Shown here: in pieces, positions 9,401-17,552 of the stretch
Layout of the letters: each line of letters starts with the position of its first letter
Numbering within the stretch: position 1 is the first letter of the stretch
Assembly (NCBI GenBank): GCA_002753505.1
Contig: PEAG01000022.1
Location: 1 to 46,325 of the forward strand
Source: Magnetococcales bacterium HCHbin5
GTDB taxonomy: Bacteria; Pseudomonadota; Magnetococcia; Magnetococcales; Magnetaquicoccaceae
Direction: 5' to 3'
DNA length: 46,325 nt
Notes under the pieces: model-generated
What the model was told of the DNA's origin: nothing
The model's database searches: none
What the model saw: the letters and a program-made list of their open reading frames with translations, nothing else
Made by a program: the position numbers and the translations under genes

Positions 9401-9556
9401 GGCAAGGAGATCCTGCACCCAGTGGCGGTGGTCATTTTTGGTGGACTGATCTCTTCCACCCTGCTGGATACCCTGGTTACCCCCGTAGTGGTCCTGCTGG
9501 TTGGACAACAAGCCATGACAAAGAGCCTCCATGCCCATGGGGAGGAGGATGCTTAA
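6446..9556 (+). CDS. Heavy-metal-type RND efflux permease (CzcA/CusA-related, lacks Met triad)
   Basis: This 1,036-residue inner-membrane proton-driven pump has the standard RND plan of 12 helices and two large periplasmic loops (about 35-335 and 560-860). The TM4 signature GELVDDAVVDVENILRR carries the proton-relay acidic residues: Asp404 aligns with CusA Asp405, and Glu401, Asp405, Asp409 and Glu411 lie nearby. At the three positions where CusA has copper-binding methionines, this protein has no methionine (context VTISLILPPG, VHFSEID, RLDHLLSG). It is therefore unlikely to use the Cu/Ag relay, and divalent or other substrates are possible. It lies directly downstream of its adaptor and is not followed immediately by its own outer-membrane gene; it may share the TolC-family channel at 10,089. 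Confidence 0.88.
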   Translation: MFDRIIWFSLKQRLFVVIVSLLLLIYGGWLVSRLPVDVFPDLNRPTVTLMTEAPGLAPEEVESLVTVRLESAMNGIPGVNRVRSSSGVGLSVVYVEFEWGGDIYRNRQMVAEKLVTVAESMPRNIVPSMGPVSSIMGEIMLVGLSRQDATVSPMALRTLADWTLRPQLMGIPGVAQVIPIGGEVKQYQVLISPTQLQAAGVGFEEIEKALEGFAKNTTGGFLDQRGQEFLIRNMGQTTNLDDLKRTVVANRKEAVVTLEQVAEVRVGAGVKRGDASIDGQAAVILAVQKQPGANTVSLTRRIEQVLAELQRTLPAGVKADRILFKQADFIERAIANVEEALRDGSLLVTVLLFLFLMNLSTTFISLTAIPLSLVVTALVFQWFGLSINTMTLGGLAVAIGELVDDAVVDVENILRRLRENAALPQPRSVLQVVRAASNEVRNSIVYATLVVVLVFIPLFALSGIEGRLFTPLGVAYIVSILASLLVSLTLTPVLCCYLLPRTKVMAHGDSWLVRSLKAGDRRLLYWSFDHPRPVIGMALLLVVLAGASIPWLGRTFLPAFNEGTVTISLILPPGTSLSESNRIGTLAEQQIRSVPEVISTGRRTGRAELDEHAEGVHFSEIDVDLQPSERRREAILGDLRRLLTVIPGAAINVGQPISHRLDHLLSGVRAEIAIKIFGEDLDTLRAKAEEVRSRITSVPGLADLQIEKQVLIPQVRIRLDRGEALKYGLSLNQLSETLQAALQGKVVSQILDGQRTFDVVVRLAEEWRTESGDFGEILIDTPRGKIPLKLVAQVEETSGPNLINRDNMRRRIVVLANTQGRDVGAVVTDLQQRLSAMVLPVGYHLSYEGQFRSQQEATRLISLLAIFSLAGIFLVLYSHFRSVVLALVIMANIPMALVGSVAALWLAGQSLSVASLVGFITLTGIAARNGILKISHYLHLVAQEGEPFGREMIVRGSLERLTPVLMTALVAALALIPLMLDADAAGKEILHPVAVVIFGGLISSTLLDTLVTPVVVLLVGQQAMTKSLHAHGEEDA

Positions 9557-9609
9557 GGTATGAGCACGACATTTTTACTCTGCACAATAAAAATCACGAT
9601 GGGGCAGTT

Positions 9610-9633
9610 TTTGTCATACTTTTGTGACAATTT
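9610..9633. promoter_or_regulatory. Putative response-regulator box, copy 2
   Basis: CATACTTTTGTGACAATT at 9615-9632 is identical over 18 bases to the element before the first adaptor gene. The neighbouring TTTTTGTCATA and TTTTGTGACAA form an 11-bp-spaced direct repeat. It lies in the 125-bp gap between the first RND gene and the small periplasmic protein gene, so it marks a second transcription start rather than simple read-through. Confidence 0.6.
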
Positions 9634-9681
9634 GCCCTCATACTGCCCCGAGGACAACCCTCGACAAAAAGGTACTGGACA

Positions 9682-10068
9682 ATGCGCGTCGCACGATGGA
9701 ATATCTGCACCGGTTTGATGGTTTTTGTTATCGGCCTGGGAAATGGCTGGACACATGGCGAGCCTACCCCCGCTCACGGCGGGAAAATGGCAGAGAGCCA
9801 CGGGCAAGTTCTGGAATTGGCCATCCGGAAGAAAACGGTGGATCTCTATCTCACCGATCACGAGGGCCACCCGGCGTCTGCAGATGGAGCAACGGGTAAG
9901 GTGGTCTTTCTGATGCACGGGAAAAAGCTGGAAACCGCGTTGAAACCTGCTGGTGATAATCGCCTGAGCGGGGAGGCTCTGGCAGAGGTTTCCGGTTTCG
10001 AGAGCGCAGTGATCACCGTGGAAAGGGGCGGCAACTCCCTGTCTGCCCGGATATCGGCACACCATTGA
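9682..10068 (+). CDS. Small periplasmic protein of the efflux locus
   Basis: The 128-residue product has a signal peptide (about 1-24) followed by a His-containing linker (HGEPTPAHGGKMAESHGQ). A compact beta-rich domain follows with the pattern LELAIRKKTVDLYLTDHEGHPASADGATGKVVFL. Similar small domains occur beside Cu/Zn RND operons and fused to adaptors; I recall no proven function. The segment resembles the extra N-terminal domain of the adaptor at 4,907 in general character (short strands, acidic/His linker). Its stop overlaps the region before the TolC-family gene, and the putative regulator box lies 50 bp upstream, so it is the first gene of the second unit. A periplasmic metal-binding or adaptor-accessory role is inference. 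Confidence 0.7.
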   Translation: MRVARWNICTGLMVFVIGLGNGWTHGEPTPAHGGKMAESHGQVLELAIRKKTVDLYLTDHEGHPASADGATGKVVFLMHGKKLETALKPAGDNRLSGEALAEVSGFESAVITVERGGNSLSARISAHH

Positions 10069-10088
10069 TCGTGAGAAGGGGTAGGTCT

Positions 10089-11390
10089 GTGAACAAGTCA
10101 TCCCATGGAAAGACGGGCAGGAGGGCGATTGGCGGCCTGCTGTTGGCACTGGCTATTCTGGGCCAGGTTCATGCCGGAGAGTCACATCATGCGACCCACT
10201 CGGAAGAAGGGGCCATTGGAGCCTCGGTGGAAGAGTTGCTGGCGGTGGTGCGGACCATGAACCCCGAGTTGGCGGCTATGGCCCTGGAGGCCGAGGCCGC
10301 CGCCGCCCGTGTGGAAGGATCCGATGCACTGCCTGATCCCAAACTCCAGGTCACTTTTGAAGATATCGCCAAAAATTCCAGTGGATTGCCGAGTCGAGTA
10401 TCCACGGCCAAGTTTGTCGTGCAACAGGAGTTTCCCTTATGGGGAAAACGGGGGCTGAAGCGTCAGGTGGCCGAGGCGGATCATCACAAGGCCCAGGGAG
10501 AACTGGCGGCATTGACAGCGGAATTGCTTGGCAAGGTCAAGACGGTCTATGCCGAGTACCATCAGGTCCATCTTGCCATGGAGCAGAATGAGGAGTTGAT
10601 CGGCATTCTGCGCACCCTGGTGCGGGTGGCCCAGGCCCGTTATGCCCAGGGGGCAGCATGGCAAAACGAGGTCACCGCTGCCGAGCTGGAACGGGGCGGT
10701 TTGACGGCGGAACGGGTACGGTTGGGTAATGAACGCAAAAAGCTCAAGGCTCGGCTCAACGCCCTGCTGAACCGTGCGCCAGACGCTCCCATCGTGGAAC
10801 AGCCCCGTCTGCGAACCATTCCCGCTGCCTCCACCCTCGATTTCGGACAACTCATGGCCCGCCTGGTGGATGCCAATCCCCAATTGGCCAAGGGCCGGGC
10901 CAGTCTGACCGCCGCTCAGGGCAATCGGGAATTGGCATCGCGGGAGTGGTTTCCCGACGTGGGTGTGGGTGTTGGGGTGGTCAAACGCCAGGATGAAGCG
11001 GACAGCTTTGAGGCCATGGTGGAAATGAGCATTCCGCTCCAGTGGGAGGCGCGTCGTGCCCGTGAAAACGAAACGGTCGCCATGGAACGGGCATCGCAGT
11101 CCCGCCTGGAAGCAGAACGAACGCGCCTCACTGCCGAGTTGCAAGAGGCGTTGTTGGCCCTGGAATCGGCACGGGGCGTGGAGCAGATAACCAAAGACAG
11201 CCTGTTGCCCCAGGCGCGCATGGCCTTGCAATCGGCACTCAGGAACTACGAAAACGGTGGTGGCGAGTCCCTTCAGGTGCTGGACGCGGTGCAACGGTTG
11301 AAAAAGTACCGCGTCGAACAGATCAAAGCTCAGTATGAGCAGCAGATGCGGTTGGCAGACATCGAACGGCTGATTGGAGGTGAATTGTGA
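10089..11390 (+). CDS. TolC-family outer-membrane efflux channel (CusC/CzcC-like)
   Basis: About 433 residues. A signal peptide (LLLALAILGQVHA) is followed by two repeats of long amphipathic helices characteristic of outer-membrane efflux proteins. The entry region LPDPKLQVTFEDIAKNS and QQEFPLWGKRGLKRQVAEAD are typical of the heavy-metal CzcC/CusC group. I chose the GTG at 10,089 because it has a GAGAAGGGGTAGG stretch before it and begins just ahead of the signal peptide. A TTG at 10,065 in the same frame would overlap the previous gene. The stop overlaps the GTG of the CusB-like gene, so translation is probably coupled. It is the only outer-membrane channel in the window. Confidence 0.87.
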   Translation: MNKSSHGKTGRRAIGGLLLALAILGQVHAGESHHATHSEEGAIGASVEELLAVVRTMNPELAAMALEAEAAAARVEGSDALPDPKLQVTFEDIAKNSSGLPSRVSTAKFVVQQEFPLWGKRGLKRQVAEADHHKAQGELAALTAELLGKVKTVYAEYHQVHLAMEQNEELIGILRTLVRVAQARYAQGAAWQNEVTAAELERGGLTAERVRLGNERKKLKARLNALLNRAPDAPIVEQPRLRTIPAASTLDFGQLMARLVDANPQLAKGRASLTAAQGNRELASREWFPDVGVGVGVVKRQDEADSFEAMVEMSIPLQWEARRARENETVAMERASQSRLEAERTRLTAELQEALLALESARGVEQITKDSLLPQARMALQSALRNYENGGGESLQVLDAVQRLKKYRVEQIKAQYEQQMRLADIERLIGGEL

Positions 11391-12721
11391 AGGGAGTTGC
11401 CATGGGAAGAAAAAGGTTGACGGCGGCATTATTGCTCATTGGGCTGGCGGCTGTGCTTGCCCAACCGGGGTGTGCGCTGGCTGAAACAGCGGCCAAGTCG
11501 GGGGATCATGCCGGGCATGGCGCACCTGCTCCAGAGAAGGTGGGGGAACAGGTTGGACAAGGGGGGTCAACCTCTCCCACTGCCGGGAAAAGCGAACGCA
11601 AGATTGCGTACTACCGCAATCCCATGGGTCTGGCGGATACCTCACCCACGCCCAAGAAGGATGGCATGGGCATGGACTACATTCCGGTGTACGCGGACGA
11701 ACTGGGCGATGGCACCACGGTGCGCATCAGTCTGGACAAGGTGCAAAAACTGGGGGTGCGCACCGAAGCCGTCACAACCCGTTCTCTGGCACGTTCCATT
11801 CGGGCCGTGGGCACGGTGCAGGTGGACGAACGACTGTTGCAGATCATCTCCATGAAGTACGAAGGATGGATCGAACGCCTCCATGCAGACAGCACGGGAC
11901 AAAAGATACGACGCGGGCAACCCTTGATGGAGGTGTACAGCCCTGGTCTGGTGCTGGCACAGCAGGAATATCTGGCTGCCGCGAGTGCCACTTCCTCCCT
12001 GAAGGAGGCGGATCCAGAAAGCCTGGGCACGGCACGGCAGTTGGCCGAGGGTGCCCTGTTGCGCTTGCGCAACTGGGACATCTCTGCCGATCAGGTTGCC
12101 CAATTGCGCAAGAAAGGGGAGATCCGGCGCACCTTGACCGTGCAATCGCCCGTGGATGGTGTGGTATTGGAGAAGAGTGCCATCAAGGGCATGCGTTTCA
12201 TGCCCGGCGAGGTGTTGTATCGCCTGGCGGATCTGTCCACCGTCTGGCTGATGGCCGATGTCTTCGAACAGGATGTGGGCATGGTCCGGGAGGGGCAGGA
12301 GGCGAGTGTGACCCTTAACGCCATTCCCGGCAAGAGTTTTAAGGGCAAAGTCTCTTTTATCTATCCGACTCTGGCGACAGAAACCCGCACCGTCAAGGTG
12401 CGCATCGAACTGCCCAACCCCAGCGGCGAACTGCGTCCCGCCCTCTATGCCACAGTGGAGTTGGCCACGCCCACCGGGGAAGCCCAGATTCTGACCGTTC
12501 CGGACTCGGCGGTGTTGAACAGTGGGAGCAGACAGGTGGTGTTGGTGGAACGCGGCGAAGGGCAGTATGAACCGCGTCCGGTCCAGATCGGTGCCCAGGG
12601 GGGAGGATATGTGCAAATCCGTGAGGGTCTTCGGGAAGGGGAAAAGGTGGTGGTGCGTGCCAATTTTCTCATCGATGCTGAGGCCAACCTGAAGGGTGCC
12701 TTGGGCCATTTTGCCCATTGA
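11387..12721 (+). CDS. cusB: CusB-like RND periplasmic adaptor with Met-rich metal-binding N-terminus
   Basis: This 444-residue adaptor has a signal peptide, a flexible His-containing linker, and the CusB-type N-terminal metal motif YYRNPMGLADTSPTPKKDG with GMGMDYIPVY. It carries Met80, Met94 and Met96, matching the arrangement of the three copper-binding methionines in E. coli CusB. The hairpin region (YSPGLVLAQQEYLAA and following helices), lipoyl (VQSPVDGVVLEKSAIKGMRFMPGEVLY), barrel and membrane-proximal domains follow in CusB order. The GTG start overlaps the TolC stop and has GGAGGT upstream; an ATG at 11,402 with GGGAG is an alternative. Its pump is the CusA protein encoded after three small secreted-protein genes. 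Confidence 0.88.
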   Translation: MKGVAMGRKRLTAALLLIGLAAVLAQPGCALAETAAKSGDHAGHGAPAPEKVGEQVGQGGSTSPTAGKSERKIAYYRNPMGLADTSPTPKKDGMGMDYIPVYADELGDGTTVRISLDKVQKLGVRTEAVTTRSLARSIRAVGTVQVDERLLQIISMKYEGWIERLHADSTGQKIRRGQPLMEVYSPGLVLAQQEYLAAASATSSLKEADPESLGTARQLAEGALLRLRNWDISADQVAQLRKKGEIRRTLTVQSPVDGVVLEKSAIKGMRFMPGEVLYRLADLSTVWLMADVFEQDVGMVREGQEASVTLNAIPGKSFKGKVSFIYPTLATETRTVKVRIELPNPSGELRPALYATVELATPTGEAQILTVPDSAVLNSGSRQVVLVERGEGQYEPRPVQIGAQGGGYVQIREGLREGEKVVVRANFLIDAEANLKGALGHFAH

Positions 12722-12747
12722 TTTGCGTGTAACCAGGGAGAGAAGCG

Positions 12748-12972
12748 ATGTCTATAGCAACAATCAATCTGTGGAGGTGGCGCGAACGGGTATCTCGCAT
12801 GATCGTGTTCGGTGCGCTTGGATTGATCACCTCCGGTTGTCCCATGATGATGGTGCCCATGATGGGCGGAATGAGTGGCAGTCAACATCAGGAACAGAAA
12901 AAAGAGTCACCAGCCAATACGGTTGACGGTGCCACCGCACCACAATCCCACAATACGGGTGCGGGACATTGA
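12748..12972 (+). CDS. Small Met-rich lipoprotein
   Basis: The 74-residue product has a membrane segment ending in the lipobox-like LITSGC, followed by MMMVPMMGGMSG and a polar His/Gln tail. Processing at the cysteine would leave a roughly 45-residue lipid-anchored peptide with clustered methionines, suited to soft-metal (Cu+/Ag+) binding. The gene begins 26 bp after the CusB-like stop and precedes another Met-rich gene, so it belongs to the same unit. The start follows GGGAGAGAAGCG. I do not recognise a named family. Confidence 0.65.
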   Translation: MSIATINLWRWRERVSRMIVFGALGLITSGCPMMMVPMMGGMSGSQHQEQKKESPANTVDGATAPQSHNTGAGH

Positions 12973-13056
12973 GATCTGCCGCACTGTTTGTGTCCGCACC
13001 GGGAACACCCTGTCTTGTGCCCGGATATTCAATCCTGCAAATTTTGGAGATACGAC

Positions 13057-13677
13057 GTGAAAAAAACCTTAACGATTGGCGCAGTTGCTCTTTTACTTGC
13101 CCTTTCCATCTCGCCCTTGATGGCTGGGGAGGTCAATGAGCATCAGGGTCATCAACCCGCCAAGACGGAACATGATCATGGACAAGTGACTCCTGCAAAG
13201 GCCGAGGCTGGGAATCATGGCGATCAAATGGAAAAAAAGATGGCCAAGATGTCCATCAAAATGGAAAAGATGAAGCGGGAATTGGCAGATGCGGAAGAAC
13301 GGATGATCGCTCTGAAGGGGATGTTGGAAAAGGCGCAAAAGACACCACCCGGTGCGGAACGCAACAAACTTCTGGCCGAACATGGTGCCGGACTGCGCAC
13401 CCTCCTGGCTGGATTTCGCGCCAGAACGGAGGAAATGATGGGCCAGATGGAGCAGATGATGGGCAAGGAGAAGAAGGATGGCATGATGGGTGGCATGGGG
13501 GGAATGGGTCATGCTGGCGACAAAAAAGAGCTTGGCAGTGGGTCGGGCATGATGGACCAAGAGATGATGGATGACATGGCCGGACATCATGAGGTGATGA
13601 AAAAACGGTTGGCACTGCTGACCGACTTGATGGGACAGATGGAGGCACATCTGGCCGCAATGTCCGCACCGCGGTGA
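13057..13677 (+). CDS. Met/His-rich periplasmic coiled-coil protein
   Basis: The 206-residue product starts at a GTG preceded by TTGGAGA and has a clear signal peptide (KKTLTIGAVALLLALSISP, then LMAGE). The mature N-terminus is His-rich (HQGHQPAKTEHDHG). A long charged helix with many methionines follows (KKMAKMSIKMEKMKREL and a heptad-like stretch), then MMGQMEQMMGKEKK, a Met/Gly loop, and a final Met/His helix (MMDDMAGHHEVMKKR). The composition resembles periplasmic Cu/Ag-binding proteins such as SilE/PcoE in type, though not clearly in sequence. A longer in-frame start at 12,988 gives an unnatural N-terminus, so I rejected it. Role as a periplasmic Cu/Ag buffer is inferred from composition and context. 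Confidence 0.72.
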   Translation: MKKTLTIGAVALLLALSISPLMAGEVNEHQGHQPAKTEHDHGQVTPAKAEAGNHGDQMEKKMAKMSIKMEKMKRELADAEERMIALKGMLEKAQKTPPGAERNKLLAEHGAGLRTLLAGFRARTEEMMGQMEQMMGKEKKDGMMGGMGGMGHAGDKKELGSGSGMMDQEMMDDMAGHHEVMKKRLALLTDLMGQMEAHLAAMSAPR

Positions 13678-13737
13678 CATTGGGTGCGGTTTGGACGAAA
13701 CAATTGACCTGTATTCTCAAACAAAAGGATCTGTGAT

Positions 13738-14169
13738 ATGAACACCAACTTGTTGAAATATGGCGTATTGCTGTTTGCCGTGACACTTCTGTCAACAGCC
13801 TGCGCTCCCCTGCATCCGAGCGGTGATCTGGTGGAAAAGGGGACCATCCGGGTCGAGGGTTCTGGAACGAAAGAGCTCAACGTGACGAACGTCCAGATCT
13901 ATTCCGATACGGATGGGACTCATATCCATGGAAAATTCCGCAATCCTGGGCGGATCGATGGACATATTGAAATCACCTTGCAGGACAAGGGTGGCACGGT
14001 TCTCTACCAGGGCACCATGGTCTCCAGCCACCGACACACCACGGGTGCCGGAAAAAATGTCAGCTTTATTCACGAGGAGTCGTTCCACTTGATCGTCCAG
14101 GTGCCTGTGCCTGAACAGGGAACCTTGCGAGTGATCTTCCATCCCGGTCCTCCACACGACATGAAGTAG
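13738..14169 (+). CDS. Predicted lipoprotein of the Cu/Ag efflux locus
   Basis: The 143-residue product has a signal peptide with the lipobox LLSTAC (Cys21) and a single beta-sandwich-like domain. The mature part has a histidine cluster (DGTHIHGKF, SSHRHTTGAG, FHPGPPHDMK) that could bind metal. I do not recognise the family with certainty; lipoproteins of this length with similar strands occur in cus-like operons. The AAAAGGATCTGTGAT stretch supplies the ribosome binding site. It is the last gene before a GC-rich hairpin. Confidence 0.65.
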   Translation: MNTNLLKYGVLLFAVTLLSTACAPLHPSGDLVEKGTIRVEGSGTKELNVTNVQIYSDTDGTHIHGKFRNPGRIDGHIEITLQDKGGTVLYQGTMVSSHRHTTGAGKNVSFIHEESFHLIVQVPVPEQGTLRVIFHPGPPHDMK

Positions 14170-14225
14170 CTTGGATGATCGGACAATCCAGGCTGGATCA
14201 AGGGGTGGAGCTCCCTCAGGTTAAT

Positions 14226-14244
14226 CCCCCGGCACTGCCGGGGG
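14226..14244 (+). terminator. GC-rich hairpin between lipoprotein and cusA genes
   Basis: CCCCCGGC (14226-14233) pairs with GCCGGGGG (14237-14244) around a 3-nt loop. The downstream sequence is GGCTCTTATCG, without a real T tract, so termination may be partial and would lower cusA expression relative to the upstream genes. Confidence 0.45.
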
Positions 14245-14282
14245 GCTCTTATCGTTTGGCTGCTTGACAAGGAAATCGTGCG

Positions 14283-17200
14283 ATGATTGCTTGGCTCATC
14301 CGCTGGTCGTGCCGCAACCTGTTATTGGTGATGCTTGGCACATTTTTTATTGTGGGCAGCGGAATCTATGCGGTGCTTCGCATCCCCCTGGACGCCATTC
14401 CCGATCTTTCGGATGTCCAGGTCATTCTCTATACCGAGTTTCCCGGTCAGGCACCCCAGGTGGTGGAGGATCAGGTGACCTATCCCCTGACCACCGCCAT
14501 GCTCTCCGTGCCCCGTTCCAAGCTGGTGCGGGGGTTTTCGTTCTTCGGGGCCTCCTTCGTCTACGTTATCTTCGAGGATGGTACTGATATTTACTGGGCA
14601 CGCAGTCGGGTATTGGAATATCTCAATTTTGCCGCCAAACGGTTGCCCCCCGGTGTTACCCCCACGTTGGGGCCAGATGCCACTGGGGTCGGTTGGGTCT
14701 ATCAGTATGCGGTTTTAGCCAAGGATAAAACCCTGGCCGAACTGCGCACCCTGCAGGATTGGTACCTGCGCTATCACCTGGCCAAGGCAGAGGGAGTGGC
14801 AGAGGTGGCCAGCGTCGGCGGTTACGTACAACAGTATCAAGTCGTGGTCGATCCCCAACAGTTGCAGGCCTACAATATTCCTCTCTCCCGGGTCAGCCAA
14901 GCCATTACCATGAGTAACCGCGACGTCGGTGGGCGGGTGGTGGAAATGGCTGAAACCGAGTATGTGGTGCGGGGAAAAGGCTATCTGCGCGGGGTGGCGG
15001 ATATCGAAAACATTGTCCTCAAAGAGGAAAAAGGTATTCCTGTTCGCTTGCGGGACGTAGCGCGGGTGGAACTTGGCCCGGACGAACGGCGGGGATTGGC
15101 CGAATTGAACGGCGAAGGAGAGGTGGTCAGTGGCATCGTCATCCAACGCTTCGGCCAAAATGCCCTGGCCGTGATCCAGAATGCCAAGGCAAAACTGGCT
15201 GAAATTACCAGTAGTCTGGGTGAGGGTATCCAGATTGTGGCGGTTTACGACCGATCGGAACTGATCCTGCGGGCAGTGGAAACCCTGAAATACACCCTCG
15301 TCGAAGAGAGCCTGATCGTCGCAGTGGTCTGCATCGTCTTTCTGCTGCATGTACGCAGTGCCCTGGTGGCCATACTCATGCTGCCGGTGGGGGTGCTGAT
15401 CGCCGTGCTGCTGATGCAGTCTCTGGGCATGACCTCCAACATCATGAGCCTGGGTGGTATCGCCATTGCTGTGGGTGCCATGGTGGATGCCGCCATTGTC
15501 ATGATCGAAAATGCCCACAAGCACCTGGAACGTGCCCCTCCGGACAAACCACGCCATCAGGTGTTGATGGAGGCGGCGGTGGAGGTGGGGCCAGCCCTCT
15601 TTTTCAGCCTGCTGATTATTACCGTCTCTTTCCTGCCGGTCTTTACCCTGGAAGCCCAGGAGGGACGACTGTTCAAGCCTCTGGCCTTCACAAAAACCTT
15701 CTCGATGGCCGGGGCTGCCCTGCTCTCCATCACCCTGGTGCCGGTGCTGATGTTGTTGTTTGTGCGGGGCCGGATCCTGCCGGAACACAAAAACCCCATC
15801 AACCGGTTTCTGATCTGGATCTACCGCCCAGTCATCCGACTGGTACTGCGTTTCAAGATCTCTTTTATTCTGTTGGCTCTGGCGGTGCTGGCGGGCAGCG
15901 TCTTTCCGGCCTTGCGTCTCGGCAGCGAGTTCATGCCCAATCTCAACGAAGGCACGCTGCTCTACATGCCTACCACGTTACCCGGTCTTTCCATGACCAA
16001 GGCAGAGGAACTGCTCCAGACTCAGGACAAGCTGATCAAGAGTTTCCCGGAAGTGGCCTCCGTGTTTGGCAAGGCGGGACGCGCCGTGACCGCGACAGAT
16101 CCCGCTCCGACGGAAATGTTCGAGACGGTCATCAACCTGAAACCAGAAGCCGAATGGCGTCCTGGTCTGACCCTGGATGGGCTGGTGGCTGAAATGGACG
16201 CTGCCCTCCAGATGCCAGGGGTGAGCAATGCCTGGACCATGCCTCTCAAGGCACGTATTGACATGCTTTCCACCGGCATCCGCACCCCCATCGGGATCAA
16301 GGTGTTCGGCAAAAATCTGGAAGAGTTGGAACCTCTGGCCCAGAAAATCGAAACCGTGGTCAAGGGCGTACCCGGCACCACCAGTGCCTATGCCGAGCGG
16401 GTGGGAGGTGGTTACTACCTGACCATCGATCCGGACCGGGATGCCATTGCCCGCTACGGGTTGACCATCGGTGACCTGCAGGAGGTGATTCTCACCGCTC
16501 TGGGTGGTGAAAGCGTTACCACCACCGTGGAGGGACGGGAGCGGTTCACGGTCAATGTGCGGTATCCCCGTGATTTCCGTTCTGACCCCGAGGCCATTGC
16601 CAAAAAGGTGTTGGTGCGGGTCGGCAATGGGGCACAAATCCCCCTGGGACAACTGGCCGCATTGCGTCTGGAAAAAGGTCCGGCGGCCATCCGTACCGAA
16701 AACGCCCTGCTGTCGGTTTATATCTTTGTGGACATACGCGACCGGGATATTGGCGGTTATGTGGCCGATGCCCGGAAAGCGGTGCAGGAACAGGTGATGA
16801 TGCCGACCGGGACTTTTCTCCTGTGGAGCGGCCAGTTTGAATACATGGAACGAGCCAAGGAAAAGCTCAAGATTGTCATTCCGTTGACTCTTATGATCAT
16901 CTTCTTGCTTTTATATCTGAATTTTGGCCGTCTTACCGAGACGTTGATTGTCATGCTCTCCCTGCCGTTCGCTTTGGTAGGCGGGGTTTGGCTGATGGAC
17001 TGGTTGCATTTCAATTTGAGTGTAGCGGTGGCCGTGGGGTTTATCGCCCTGGCCGGAGTGGCAGCGGAGACGGGGGTGGTGATGCTGATCTACCTGGATC
17101 ACGCCTTGAAAGAACGAGCTGCCCGGCGCGAGGTGGAAAGAGCCCCACTGACTCGTGACGATCTCTATGAGGCGATCATGGAGGGGGCCGTGGAACGGGT

Positions 17201-17447
17201 GCGGCCCAAAATGATGACTGTGGTGGCCATCATGGCGGGTTTGTTGCCCATCATGTGGAGTACTGGCACCGGTTCAGAAGTCATGCGCCGTATCGCTGCC
17301 CCCATGGTCGGCGGGATGATCTCTTCCACCCTGTTGACTTTGGTCATCATTCCGGCAATCTACTTCCAGATCAAAGAATTTTCTATTCGCAAGGATAATC
17401 TTGCAAAGACTGTTTCCATGCGGGAGGAACGCAAAGGAGTGAAATAA
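14283..17447 (+). CDS. cusA: CusA-type Cu(I)/Ag(I) RND efflux pump
   Basis: The 1,054-residue inner-membrane pump has the CusA TM4 signature AVGAMVDAAIVMIENAHKHLE with Asp402. Met562 (LLYMPTTLPG), Met612 (PTEMFET) and Met661 (RIDMLSTG) are spaced 50 and 49 residues apart. This reproduces exactly the spacing of the copper-binding Met573/623/672 triad of E. coli CusA, offset by 11. It works with the CusB-like adaptor and the TolC-family channel to expel Cu+/Ag+ from the periplasm and cytoplasm. Unusually, it is separated from them by three small secreted-protein genes and a hairpin. Length and motifs are normal for the family. Confidence 0.95.
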   Translation: MIAWLIRWSCRNLLLVMLGTFFIVGSGIYAVLRIPLDAIPDLSDVQVILYTEFPGQAPQVVEDQVTYPLTTAMLSVPRSKLVRGFSFFGASFVYVIFEDGTDIYWARSRVLEYLNFAAKRLPPGVTPTLGPDATGVGWVYQYAVLAKDKTLAELRTLQDWYLRYHLAKAEGVAEVASVGGYVQQYQVVVDPQQLQAYNIPLSRVSQAITMSNRDVGGRVVEMAETEYVVRGKGYLRGVADIENIVLKEEKGIPVRLRDVARVELGPDERRGLAELNGEGEVVSGIVIQRFGQNALAVIQNAKAKLAEITSSLGEGIQIVAVYDRSELILRAVETLKYTLVEESLIVAVVCIVFLLHVRSALVAILMLPVGVLIAVLLMQSLGMTSNIMSLGGIAIAVGAMVDAAIVMIENAHKHLERAPPDKPRHQVLMEAAVEVGPALFFSLLIITVSFLPVFTLEAQEGRLFKPLAFTKTFSMAGAALLSITLVPVLMLLFVRGRILPEHKNPINRFLIWIYRPVIRLVLRFKISFILLALAVLAGSVFPALRLGSEFMPNLNEGTLLYMPTTLPGLSMTKAEELLQTQDKLIKSFPEVASVFGKAGRAVTATDPAPTEMFETVINLKPEAEWRPGLTLDGLVAEMDAALQMPGVSNAWTMPLKARIDMLSTGIRTPIGIKVFGKNLEELEPLAQKIETVVKGVPGTTSAYAERVGGGYYLTIDPDRDAIARYGLTIGDLQEVILTALGGESVTTTVEGRERFTVNVRYPRDFRSDPEAIAKKVLVRVGNGAQIPLGQLAALRLEKGPAAIRTENALLSVYIFVDIRDRDIGGYVADARKAVQEQVMMPTGTFLLWSGQFEYMERAKEKLKIVIPLTLMIIFLLLYLNFGRLTETLIVMLSLPFALVGGVWLMDWLHFNLSVAVAVGFIALAGVAAETGVVMLIYLDHALKERAARREVERAPLTRDDLYEAIMEGAVERVRPKMMTVVAIMAGLLPIMWSTGTGSEVMRRIAAPMVGGMISSTLLTLVIIPAIYFQIKEFSIRKDNLAKTVSMREERKGVK

Positions 17448-17552
17448 ACAGATAGACCAATGACGAAGAATGATTGACATTCACAACAGCGTCGAGCTTT
17501 GCCGGAACACGCGCAACCCGGCGCACCATTATGAGAAGGATTGGGATACGAT

